The notes under the pieces: model-generated | Told to the model about the DNA's origin: nothing | Database searches by the model: none | Seen by the model: the letters and a program-made list of their open reading frames with translations, nothing else | Part shown: piece after piece, positions 7,141-13,952 of the stretch | Numbering within the stretch: the first letter of the stretch is position 1 | Layout of the letters: each line of letters starts with the position of its first letter | Source: Bacteroidota bacterium | Lineage (GTDB): Bacteria > Bacteroidota > Bacteroidia > Bacteroidales > Lentimicrobiaceae | Reading direction: 5' to 3' | NCBI GenBank assembly: GCA_009773515.1 | Contig: WSXX01000013.1 | Span: 62,001 to 126,000 of the forward strand | Length of the DNA stretch: 64,000 nucleotides | Program-made: the position numbers and the translations under genes

Positions 7141-8037
7141 TTAACGGTGCAGGCTGCGCATTCCATAAATTTTCGAGCTCCATGGAGAATAAGTCCGTGC
7201 CACCTTTTTGATGGTAAGAACAGCTTCTTCGTGATCATGCAACTCGCTCACATAAAGGTGAAGAGCCAATGCAATTGCAGCGTTTACTTCGCCGGTGATT
7301 TCTTCATCACTGGCTTTCTGAGCTTCTGAAACCTTCTCTTTGCGTGTAAACATCTTTTTCACATCAATGCTGTAGAGCTTTTTAGTGTTTTTGAAAACGA
7401 TATAAAGCAAGAGCAGGGCTAGAAATACAACCGTCATAGCAATTAGAGTCATCCCAATTCCATAAGGATCCATGGCACCAAATTTTTCACCAGCTGTTAT
7501 AATAACTCCGGTGTAATTATTTGCTCCCGGTGTGGTTTTTTCCAGAAATCCCCATTCAACACCTCCATCGGTCAGGCGGCCATAAGAAACATCGGGTTTC
7601 TGCGGACCCAGCTTCAAGGCATCAATCAACGTTTTACCATTTCCTTCGTATAGTGCCAGATAATCAGTCTCCTGAAGGGTAAAATTCAAATGCTGAATTC
7701 CCCTAGTTGCAACAGCGTCTGCAAAGAATAGTATGTAATTGCGTGGAGCAATTTTTGTTAAAGGATCACCTTTGGGAATCCAGTATTTGGTTGGGTTTGC
7801 GGGATCGTTGGTAAGATACATTCCGCCAATATCCACAGTGTTATATGCTGAATTGAATATTTCAATCCATCCGTTTCGCTGTCCGTAAGAGTCAACATAA
7901 TTCGAATCGTTGTAAACCAGCACCTCATTTATGCGGAGGTCGAGCGCGCTTTGTGCAGCGCTACGGCCGGCAGTCAACACCAGCGCCATCGCTATGATTG
8001 CGCCGGCTATGCTGATTGTTTTTCTTATTTCTGCCAT
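7141..8037 (-). CDS. OadG-like gamma subunit with N-terminal lamin-tail domain
   Basis: A 298-residue protein. After an N-terminal hydrophobic segment (about 8-28, likely signal) comes a roughly 140-residue lamin-tail (LTD) domain: LRINEVLVYN, NGWIEIFNSAYNTVDIGGMYL, YILFFADA and YGRLTDGGVEWGF are typical. A membrane segment (about 192-214, MTLIAMTVVFLALLLLYIVF) and a cytoplasmic tail ending WSSKIYGMRSLHR match the OadG subunit that holds the pump together. Topology would put the LTD in the periplasm. The gene sits between mmdA and the biotin carrier at the expected position for gamma/delta. The LTD fusion is unlike enterobacterial OadG, which is only about 80 residues. Confidence 0.8.
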   Translation of the reverse strand: MAEIRKTISIAGAIIAMALVLTAGRSAAQSALDLRINEVLVYNDSNYVDSYGQRNGWIEIFNSAYNTVDIGGMYLTNDPANPTKYWIPKGDPLTKIAPRNYILFFADAVATRGIQHLNFTLQETDYLALYEGNGKTLIDALKLGPQKPDVSYGRLTDGGVEWGFLEKTTPGANNYTGVIITAGEKFGAMDPYGIGMTLIAMTVVFLALLLLYIVFKNTKKLYSIDVKKMFTRKEKVSEAQKASDEEITGEVNAAIALALHLYVSELHDHEEAVLTIKKVARTYSPWSSKIYGMRSLHR

Positions 8038-8045
8038 GGTCGTAA

Positions 8046-9605
8046 TTATAAAGGAATGTTTGAATGTTTTTTCGGAGGATTTACTTCCTTTTTGGTGGCA
8101 AGCGCCTGTAATGCTCTGATTACGCGGAAGCGGGTGTTGCGGGGCTCAATTACGTCATCAATGTAGCCGTATTTCGCTGCGTTGTAAGGATTGGCAAACT
8201 TGTCTTTGTATTCCTCTTCGCTTTTCTTTACAAACTCTTCGCGTTCGGCAGGATCAGTGATTGCGGCCAGCTTTTTACTATGCAGAACCTCAATAGCTCC
8301 TTTGGGACCCATAACTGCAATTTCAGCACCAGGCCATGCATAGTTGATGTCACCACGCAGATGTTTCGAACTCATTACACAGTAAGCTCCGCCATATGCT
8401 TTGCGCAGAACAACAGTTACTTTTGGAACAGTTGCTTCGCCATAAGCGTAAAGCAGTTTCGCGCCGTGAATGATAATTCCACCGTATTCCTGAGCAGTTC
8501 CCGGAAGGAAACCAGGTACATCAACCAGAGTCAGGATGGGAATATTGAAAGCATCACAAAATCTTACAAACCTTGCTGCTTTGCGCGAAGCATTGATATC
8601 GAGCACACCTGCCAGATAATTAGGCTGATTGGCAACAATACCTACCGACATCCCGTTAAAACGGCCGTAGCCGGTAACGATATTCGGCGCGTAATGACGC
8701 TGAATTTCAAGGAATTCGCCGCAATCTACGATCGAGTGAATTACATCCTTCACATCATAAGGTTTGTTTGGATTGTCGGGAATGATATAATTGAGCGAAT
8801 CTTCCAGTCTGTCGATAGGATCAGGACATGGCGCCAATGGGGGATCTTCGAGGTTATTCTGTGGCAGATAGCTCAGCAGTTTTCTGATGATGGCGATTCC
8901 TTCTTTTTCGTCGTCGGCAACAAAATGACTGATTCCCGATTTGGATCCATGAACCATTGCACCGCCAAGTTCTTCTTCAGTCACCACTTCTCCGGTAACG
9001 GTTTTTACAACCTTGGGACCGGTCACAAACATGTTGCTGGTTCCTTTGCTCATCACAATAAAATCGGTAAGTGCAGGTGAATAAACGGCTCCTCCGGCAC
9101 AAGGACCAAAAATGGCTGAAATTTGCGGGATTACGCCGGATGCCAGAATGTTGCGTTCAAAAATTTCGGCATACCCTGCAAGACTGTTAACCCCTTCCTG
9201 AATGCGGGCTCCGCCGGAATCGTTGATGCCGATTACAGGTGCGCCTACCTTCATTGCCTGATCCATTACTTTGCAGATTTTATTGGCAAAGGTTTCGGAA
9301 AGTGATCCTCCGAAAACGGTGAAATCCTGAGAGAATACATAAACTACTCTTCCGTCGATGGTGCCGTGACCGGTAACAACTCCGTCTGAGAGATATTCCT
9401 GATTTTCGATGCCGAAATTGGTGCAACGATGAGTAACAAACATGTCGAACTCTTCGAAACTGCCTTCATCCAAAAGCAATTCTATACGTTCGCGGGCGGT
9501 GAGTTTTCCTTTGGCATGCTGGGCATCGATCCTTTTCTGACCGCCACCTAACTTAGCCTGTTCTCTTTTGTCGAGAAGTTCTTTGATTTTACTTTCAAAA
9601 GCCAT
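8046..9605 (-). CDS. mmdA: Methylmalonyl-CoA decarboxylase / propionyl-CoA carboxylase carboxyltransferase (alpha) subunit
   Basis: A 519-residue carboxyltransferase of full family length. The N-domain has [15 protein letters not shown] and [34 protein letters not shown] forms the CoA/biotin pocket. The C-domain carries [28 protein letters not shown] and [13 protein letters not shown]. It moves the carboxyl group of methylmalonyl-CoA to biotin (or the reverse). Genes for the biotin carrier, OadG and OadB follow, and mce precedes it, so the Na+-pumping methylmalonyl-CoA decarboxylase reading fits best; the same subunits can work as propionyl-CoA carboxylase when a biotin carboxylase is available. 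Confidence 0.9.
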   Translation of the reverse strand: MAFESKIKELLDKREQAKLGGGQKRIDAQHAKGKLTARERIELLLDEGSFEEFDMFVTHRCTNFGIENQEYLSDGVVTGHGTIDGRVVYVFSQDFTVFGGSLSETFANKICKVMDQAMKVGAPVIGINDSGGARIQEGVNSLAGYAEIFERNILASGVIPQISAIFGPCAGGAVYSPALTDFIVMSKGTSNMFVTGPKVVKTVTGEVVTEEELGGAMVHGSKSGISHFVADDEKEGIAIIRKLLSYLPQNNLEDPPLAPCPDPIDRLEDSLNYIIPDNPNKPYDVKDVIHSIVDCGEFLEIQRHYAPNIVTGYGRFNGMSVGIVANQPNYLAGVLDINASRKAARFVRFCDAFNIPILTLVDVPGFLPGTAQEYGGIIIHGAKLLYAYGEATVPKVTVVLRKAYGGAYCVMSSKHLRGDINYAWPGAEIAVMGPKGAIEVLHSKKLAAITDPAEREEFVKKSEEEYKDKFANPYNAAKYGYIDDVIEPRNTRFRVIRALQALATKKEVNPPKKHSNIPL

Positions 9606-9630
9606 TTTTGGTTGGTTTTAAAATTGAACA

Positions 9631-9659
9631 ACACATTGTCTTTGTTCGTGACAATGTGT
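9631..9659. other. Perfect intercistronic hairpin between mce and mmdA
   Basis: ACACATTGTC and GACAATGTGT are perfect 10-nt arms around a 9-nt loop in the 81-nt gap between mce and mmdA. On the minus strand there is no immediate T run, so it looks more like an RNA-processing, stability or partial-attenuation element than a full terminator. Confidence 0.5.
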
Positions 9660-9686
9660 TTGTTCGAGTGATTTTATTGAGTGTGA

Positions 9687-10097
9687 TTATTTTTCAGGGT
9701 GAGTGCAAAACTCGGTAAGAACACCAAAAGTTGACTTTGGATGCATAAAAGCAATGTCAAGACCTTCGGCTCCACGGCGCGGTTGTTTGTCGATAAGCTG
9801 AACACCGTTGGCTGCAGCATGATCGAGCATTTCCGGCAGATTTTCAACTGCAAAGGCAATGTGGTGAATACCTTCGCCTTTTTTCTCGAGAAACTTTCCG
9901 ATGGGGCCTTCAGGATCGGTTGATTCAAGCAATTCAATTTTGGTTTGCCCAACAAGGAAAAAAGCTGTTTTAACTCTCTGGTCTTTAACCTCTTCCACTG
10001 CGTAGCACTTCAGGCCAAGTACGTTTTCGTAATAAGGAATACTTTCCTCGAGACTCTTAACGGCGATGCCAATGTGTTCAATATGTGTAGGTTTCAT
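9687..10097 (-). CDS. mce: Methylmalonyl-CoA epimerase
   Basis: About 136 residues, a vicinal-oxygen-chelate (glyoxalase I-like) fold protein. HIEHIGIAVKSLEESIPYYENVLGL, TKIELLE, GEGIHHIAFAVENLPEML and GLDIAFMHPKSTFGVLTEFC contain the metal-binding His, His, Glu set of this family. It interconverts (2S)- and (2R)-methylmalonyl-CoA, joining the B12-dependent mutase to the decarboxylase. The ORF track starts 14 codons earlier; ATG at 10095-10097 gives the standard N-terminus (MKPTHIEHIG) and lies about 12 nt below a TACTTTTG -7 box, so I moved the start. First gene of the pump operon. Confidence 0.93.
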   Translation of the reverse strand: MKPTHIEHIGIAVKSLEESIPYYENVLGLKCYAVEEVKDQRVKTAFFLVGQTKIELLESTDPEGPIGKFLEKKGEGIHHIAFAVENLPEMLDHAAANGVQLIDKQPRRGAEGLDIAFMHPKSTFGVLTEFCTHPEK

Positions 10098-10114
10098 GGG
10101 GTTTAAATTTTCGG

Positions 10115-10122
10115 CAAAAGTA
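10115..10122 (-). promoter_or_regulatory. -7 box (TACTTTTG) of the mce-oadB operon
   Basis: The minus-strand TACTTTTG fits TAnnTTTG and sits 17 nt before the mce ATG, inside the longer ORF-track version of the gene; this supports the shorter start. No clear -33 TTG. Confidence 0.45.
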
Positions 10123-10253
10123 TATACTATTTGAATCATGGGAAAGGAAAATCGAGAAAATCGAAGTAAATCTGTAATTAATAATAATTCTAATTAAGGT
10201 TTTGATTTACACATACTTAAACCTACATATGAAGGCAGTTGCATGTATAAGGG

Positions 10254-10280
10254 AGTTTGTCACAAGATGTGCGACAAACT
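10254..10280. other. Hairpin in the HAD-mce gap
   Basis: AGTTTGTC and GACAAACT are perfect 8-nt arms, extendable inward by CA/TG with one mismatch. It lies after the HAD gene stop and before the mce promoter. It lacks a T tract, so it is at best a weak terminator for the HAD gene. The rest of this 200-nt gap shows nothing. Confidence 0.35.
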
Positions 10281-10340
10281 TCATATAATCAGATAGTTAT
10301 AGGATAGTATCTATTATCAGATAGAATGGCTTATCAGCAA

Positions 10341-10979
10341 TCAACTGAGTGCATCACAGATTTCTACTCCCGGCAAAAGATGCCATGCCTGCATACCGGT
10401 TTTTCGGGCAGCTTCCACATGCATAAGTGTATCGTCAATAAACAGGGTTTCCTCCGGAAGCAGTGATTTATCCTTCAGCACATATTCAAATATTGCGGTG
10501 TCGGGTTTCGACAATCCTATCTGATGCGAAAACCAGAGTTTTTCGAAAAGTGTGTCAAGCGAAAAGCCATAACGCTGTTGAAAATCGTGCATATAGGCTT
10601 CGTAATGAATCTGATTGGTATTCGAAAGCAAAAACAAACGGTATTTTTGGCCAAGACTCTTGAGTAACTCAATTCTTTCGGACGGGAAATCAAGCAGCAG
10701 CGCATTCCATGCGTCAATTATTTGCTGGTCAGGTATTTTACTCGTAACCGCAGCCGAAATAGCCCGGATAAACTCCTCGGAGCTTGCTTGTCCACGCTCA
10801 AACTTAACCATTAATTCAAGACTCGATCTGCCGCCAAAAAAGTCGGCTTCGTCCTTAATCCCCAGACTTTTAAAAGCACTCGCCGTAAGAGAAGGATTAA
10901 TATTGAGCAGAACATTTCCAAAATCGAAGATGATGTTTTTAATGTTGCTGAGGTCGGGTTTTTGATTGATATCTTGCAT
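10341..10979 (-). CDS. HAD-superfamily phosphatase (YihX/epoxide-hydrolase-like subgroup)
   Basis: About 212 residues. The nucleophile motif is IIFDFGNVLLNINP (first Asp, DxG-type as in the YihX/EH-N subgroup), motif II is LFLLSNTN, motif III lies around IGLSKPD, and motif IV is TLFIDDT. These are all four HAD motifs for phosphoryl transfer. The helical cap follows motif I. Substrates are usually sugar phosphates, but none can be assigned. ATG at 10977-10979 (MQDINQKPD) is preferred to the ORF-track start 31 codons upstream, which adds a non-conserved extension. Confidence 0.85.
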   Translation of the reverse strand: MQDINQKPDLSNIKNIIFDFGNVLLNINPSLTASAFKSLGIKDEADFFGGRSSLELMVKFERGQASSEEFIRAISAAVTSKIPDQQIIDAWNALLLDFPSERIELLKSLGQKYRLFLLSNTNQIHYEAYMHDFQQRYGFSLDTLFEKLWFSHQIGLSKPDTAIFEYVLKDKSLLPEETLFIDDTLMHVEAARKTGMQAWHLLPGVEICDALS

Positions 10980-11098
10980 ATTAAGCCTTTTAAATTGCCT
11001 CAAAATTAATTGATTTCTGTCATTATTGAGTGGAATATGAACGTTGTGCAGAAATAAAATCCGGACTTTCATTAATTCTGAAAATTAATTTTATCCTG

Positions 11099-11106
11099 TA
11101 TATTTG
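11099..11106 (+). promoter_or_regulatory. -7 box (TATATTTG) before the small membrane protein
   Basis: Plus-strand TATATTTG matches TAnnTTTG and lies 44 nt before the ATG at 11151. Confidence 0.4.
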
Positions 11107-11150
11107 TTGGAAGAGATATTCAATACTTCATTTATTAATTCTGAAATAAT

Positions 11151-11348
11151 ATGAGCAAACATCTGAAAACGACCATACTCAAGGCTCTTGGCTTCATGAT
11201 TGTCGTTGGCTTTATGTTCTACTTTTTATCCAATAATAACGATGGTTTTGAAAAGGATATAAAGACAATTATCATGCAGTCAGTCGGAAGTGGGGTTCTA
11301 TATGGGGTCATTATTTATTTCTTTGACAGGCGAAAAGAGAAGGAGTAG
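11151..11348 (+). CDS. Small two-helix membrane protein, unknown function
   Basis: A 65-residue protein with two hydrophobic stretches (about residues 10-27, LGFMIVVGFMFYFL, and about 45-58, GSGVLYGVIIYFF) and charged ends (KTTILKA; DRRKEKE). A -7 box precedes it at a sensible distance and composition is protein-like, so it is probably real. The domain is not recognised. It lies 115 nt upstream of the ORF6N gene, with a palindrome between them, so an operon is unlikely. Confidence 0.55.
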   Translation: MSKHLKTTILKALGFMIVVGFMFYFLSNNNDGFEKDIKTIIMQSVGSGVLYGVIIYFFDRRKEKE

Positions 11349-11397
11349 GATTTGCCGTATTAGTTTGACAAAACTGAATACTGAAAACTGAATCCTT

Positions 11398-11416
11398 AGG
11401 TCACAATTTGTGACCT
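11398..11416. promoter_or_regulatory. Perfect palindrome AGGTCACAATTTGTGACCT, likely operator
   Basis: Arms of nine bases around a single central T, 47 nt upstream of the ORF6N start codon. Its size and symmetry suit a dimeric DNA-binding protein. The ORF6N gene product is the obvious candidate ligand (autoregulation), which is inference. Confidence 0.5.
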
Positions 11417-11463
11417 TAAAGCAATAAATCGCTTTTTGTGGCCCCTAAGAAAAAATTATCAAA

Positions 11464-12390
11464 ATGAACGAAGAACTTAGCTTGGCGCACCAGTATGAAA
11501 TAGAAAGTCGAATATTCACCATTCGCGGTATGCAGGTGATGCTGGACAGTCATTTGGCAGAAATGTACGGCATAGAAACCAAAATGCTAAACAGAGCTGT
11601 TAAACGAAATATGGTTCGATTCCCGGAATCTTTCAGGTTTCAATTAACCAATAATGAATATGAAAACCTGAAGTTCCATATCGGCATCTCAGGTGAAGAT
11701 TCTTTAAGGTTCCAAAATGGCACCTTAAAAGAGGGAAGGGGAAAACATCGCAAATATTTTCCATACGTTTTTACCGAACAAGGTGTGGCTATGCTTTCGG
11801 CTGTATTGCGAAGTGAAACCGCGGTGAAAGTAAGTTTACAGGTTATTCAGGCCTTCGTTCAGATGCGCAGGTTTATTGGTGAAAATGCCGGGTTATTTCA
11901 GCGGTTGGACAGGGTAGAACGCAACCAAATAGAGTCTGATGAAAAATTTGAACGTCTATTTGATGCATTGCAAAGCAAAGATGATATACCCGCCCAAGGC
12001 ATTTTCTTCGATGGGCAGGTGTTTGATGCATGGAAATTTATTTCTGACCTGGTTCGCAGCGCCAAATCCTCCCTGGTGTTAATCGACAATTATGTGGATG
12101 ACTCAGTACTACAGTTGCTAACCAAGCGAAACAAAGGCGTAACAGCAACTATTTATACCCAAACCATTAAAAAGCAAATGGCCACCGATCTTGAAAAGCA
12201 CAATACACAGTATGACGTAATTACTATTAAGGAATTCAAAGGAGCCCACGATCGTTTTCTGATTATTGATGGCAATGAACTATACCATATTGGGGCTTCC
12301 CTGAAAGACCTCGGCAAAAAGTGGTTTGCCTTCTCAAAGATGGATGCCCAGACACTGAATTTGTTAAAAAAAATAGACGCGATTAGATGA
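11464..12390 (+). CDS. ORF6N-domain protein with C-terminal PLD-like domain
   Basis: A 308-residue protein. Residues about 14-105 form an ORF6N/RhuM-type DNA-binding domain (IRGMQVMLDSHLAEMYGIET, LNRAVKRNMVRFPESFRFQL, YVFTEQGVAMLSAVLRS). A short coiled-coil linker (LFQRLDRVERNQIESDEKFERL) leads to a domain of about 120 residues (FDAWKFISDLVRSAKSSLVLIDNYVDD; AHDRFLIIDGNELYHIGAS) resembling phospholipase-D superfamily proteins; HDRFLIID fits HxKxxxxD with Lys replaced by Arg. Only one such motif is visible, so nuclease activity is uncertain. Related genes often lie between hsdM and hsdS in type I restriction operons, and here an hsdS-like start overlaps its stop codon. Confidence 0.82.
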   Translation: MNEELSLAHQYEIESRIFTIRGMQVMLDSHLAEMYGIETKMLNRAVKRNMVRFPESFRFQLTNNEYENLKFHIGISGEDSLRFQNGTLKEGRGKHRKYFPYVFTEQGVAMLSAVLRSETAVKVSLQVIQAFVQMRRFIGENAGLFQRLDRVERNQIESDEKFERLFDALQSKDDIPAQGIFFDGQVFDAWKFISDLVRSAKSSLVLIDNYVDDSVLQLLTKRNKGVTATIYTQTIKKQMATDLEKHNTQYDVITIKEFKGAHDRFLIIDGNELYHIGASLKDLGKKWFAFSKMDAQTLNLLKKIDAIR

Positions 12391-12467
12391 GTGGTTGGAA
12401 GGATGTCGTTTTAGGTGATTTGTCAAATTGTGAAACAGAACCATTTGGCTGTAAACGGAAGAAGTAA
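12387..12467 (+). pseudogene. Possible hsdS (type I restriction specificity subunit) 5' remnant
   Basis: An ATG overlaps the ORF6N stop (ATGA). It opens a 26-codon frame whose first dozen residues, MSGWKDVVLGDL, resemble the usual start of HsdS proteins (W-K-x-V-x-L-G-D). The frame then ends at a TAA and no specificity domain follows. The overlap and neighbour fit the hsdM-rhuM-hsdS order, so this is probably the stub of a deleted gene. The similarity is short, so confidence is modest. Confidence 0.35.
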
Positions 12468-12790
12468 CCATCATATAAAAAGGTTTCAAAGTTCTATCCT
12501 CGAAAGGCAGTAGTAGCTCCCCATAGATATTTATCGGGCACTTGTTATATGCTTATCCGTATAAAATTATGAAAATATCAGCATCTATATGCTTTTACAT
12601 ATAGATTGATAAAGTATCTAAAGATTTTCTTCCTTAATATACTCTTCACTCAAGCGATATTAAAATCAGCAAATGCTTCTAATGCTGCGAGTGAAGATTG
12701 CCAAAAAATTCCCGGTATGCTTGGACTTTTAAATTATTTTGTACATTTGCAATCCCTTATGAAAATAAGCTTGTAGCCAAAAAGCTACAA
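12468..12790. other. Intergenic region before the tRNA
   Basis: No coding potential is evident. It holds a hairpin with arms ATCTATATG (12583-12591) and CATATAGAT (12598-12606) and the tRNA promoter. It may include decayed remains of the restriction locus, but I cannot recognise any. Confidence 0.4.
12721..12749 (+). promoter_or_regulatory. Two-part Bacteroidota promoter of the tRNA gene
   Basis: TTG at 12721 and TACATTTG at 12742-12749, separated by 18 nt, match the TTG (-33) / TAnnTTTG (-7) pattern. The expected start of transcription lies about 35 nt before the mature tRNA. Confidence 0.65.
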
Positions 12791-12867
12791 GGGCCTATAG
12801 CTCAGTTGGTTAGAGCACCTGACTCATAATCAGGTGGTCCCTGGTTCAAGTCCAGGTGGGCCCACCA
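12791..12867 (+). tRNA. tRNA with CAT anticodon, probably tRNA-Ile2 (lysidine type), possibly tRNA-Met
   Basis: A complete cloverleaf: acceptor GGGCCTA/TGGGCCC, D arm GCTC...GAGC, anticodon arm CCTGA-CTCATAA-TCAGG, variable TGGTC, T arm CCTGG-TTCAAGT-CCAGG, and encoded ACCA (77 nt with CCA). The anticodon is CAT. The GGGCCTA acceptor resembles tRNA-Ile more than tRNA-Met, and C4-G69/C5-G68 pairs are recognition features for TilS, so the isoleucine tRNA reading AUA after lysidine modification is favoured. The initiator is excluded because the first pair is G-C. Confidence 0.93.
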
Positions 12868-12876
12868 ACAAATATC

Positions 12877-12912
12877 AAGGGTTTCAGAACGTTTAGTTTT
12901 GGAACCCTTTTT
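12877..12912 (+). terminator. Terminator of the tRNA gene
   Basis: AAGGGTTTC (12877-12885) pairs with GGAACCCTT (12901-12909), with one G-U, followed by TTT. It starts 10 nt after the tRNA CCA end. Confidence 0.75.
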
Positions 12913-12928
12913 TATTCTGTGAGATTGT

Positions 12929-13336
12929 TTATGCGATAATTTGGTTTGTTCTCTTTATCCACAAATAGCCCAGAACTATTTCTATCGCTCCGATTATAAA
13001 ATATGCTGGCTGAAAAAAATGATACATCTGAATCGATAAAACCTGAACGGTAATCCAGATTATAAGTGAAGCACCCAGCCCGATTCCGATCCATCCTGTG
13101 AATTTCCATTTAAAAAAGGATAAAATTGCACCTGCCAGGTTGAATATGCCATTGACTGTAAAAAGGAAAAGTCCCGGAATAAAATAATCGGGAAACGGAG
13201 ACCCTTCAAGAAATCCGGGATTCATTCCAAGTCCGCTGCCATCTGGTTCAACCAGCATTGAGTAACCGGCCGGAAAAGCACCGAGGGCAACAAATAATTG
13301 AATGATGCCGAGATAGATGTAAATGTGTCTTTTCAT
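12929..13336 (-). CDS. Four-helix inner-membrane protein, unknown function
   Basis: A 135-residue protein with four hydrophobic segments (about 5-27, 48-72, 76-98, 108-128) and few charged residues. FPDYFIPGLFLFTVNGIFNL and FIIGAIEIVLGYLWIK resemble small uncharacterised Bacteroidota membrane proteins. Its start overlaps the osmC stop (TGATG at 13334-13338), so the two are translationally coupled. No catalytic motif is visible. Confidence 0.7.
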   Translation of the reverse strand: MKRHIYIYLGIIQLFVALGAFPAGYSMLVEPDGSGLGMNPGFLEGSPFPDYFIPGLFLFTVNGIFNLAGAILSFFKWKFTGWIGIGLGASLIIWITVQVLSIQMYHFFQPAYFIIGAIEIVLGYLWIKRTNQIIA

Positions 13337-13797
13337 CAGTCGGTATTTTTAAAAGTAATGATTGATTTGACTTCAACATTGCCCTTAATCATAGCCCATA
13401 CCGGACAAATGGATTGTTCTGACAGGGTCAAAGCTTTCTGCACATCGGCTTCGGTAACATCGTTGGAGGTGATGATGTATTCTGCCGTAATTTCTGAGAA
13501 GGAGGTCGGGTGTTCTGTTCTTCGCATTCCAATGACCTTCATGTCGAAAACCTCAATATTTTTCTGCATCCTGCGGAGAATAGTAAGAACCGACCCTGCA
13601 ACGCAAGCACCGAAACTGATAAGGAAAAGTTGCAGTGGCATATAACCCATCCCATCGCCATATGGCGGAATGTAATCGGTGTCAATAGGTTCGAAATTTC
13701 CGGCCTGGCCGATGATGTGCAACTTGCTGTTTACCAGGCTGAGTGAGGCTTCTAAGGGCAATACAGCAACCGGTTGTGTTGAGTTTTTTGCTTCCAT
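13336..13797 (-). CDS. OsmC/Ohr-family peroxidase-like protein
   Basis: A 153-residue protein of normal OsmC length. The two reactive cysteines sit in LISFGACVAGSVLTILRR and LSEQSICPVWAMIKG, the positions used for thiol-dependent reduction of organic hydroperoxides. The protein would act in the cytoplasm, probably as a dimer. The first gene of a pair with the four-helix membrane protein. A two-part promoter lies just upstream (TACCTTTG with TTG 20 nt before it), giving a leader of about 12 nt. Confidence 0.88.
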   Translation of the reverse strand: MEAKNSTQPVAVLPLEASLSLVNSKLHIIGQAGNFEPIDTDYIPPYGDGMGYMPLQLFLISFGACVAGSVLTILRRMQKNIEVFDMKVIGMRRTEHPTSFSEITAEYIITSNDVTEADVQKALTLSEQSICPVWAMIKGNVEVKSIITFKNTD

Positions 13798-13813
13798 TTC
13801 TGATGTGATTATA

Positions 13814-13844
13814 CAAAGGTAAATTTAGAATATTGTTTTTTCAA
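13814..13844 (-). promoter_or_regulatory. Promoter of the osmC operon
   Basis: On the minus strand TTG (13842-13844) is followed after 20 nt by TACCTTTG (13814-13821). Both elements fit the Bacteroidota vegetative promoter. The ATG lies 16 nt further on. Confidence 0.6.
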
Positions 13845-13952
13845 GGCCAGTGCAAATATATTTCAGGAGAAGGGCTGAGTGGAAATAAATTGGTGTGAAG
13901 CAAACATTCTTGCAGGTTGAAAGGTGATATTGAAACGGTAAACCGGAAGGTT

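Noticed and set aside
8280-9080. 266-residue plus-strand ORF
   Set aside because: Antisense to mmdA, which has strong family motifs through the whole region. The ORF has no domain or start signal.
11464-12390. Prophage origin of the ORF6N gene
   Set aside because: No phage structural, integrase or lysis genes are nearby; the restriction-operon context explains it better.
12791-12867. Initiator tRNA-fMet
   Set aside because: The first acceptor pair is G-C and the acceptor arm resembles tRNA-Ile; initiator tRNAs have a mismatch at this pair.
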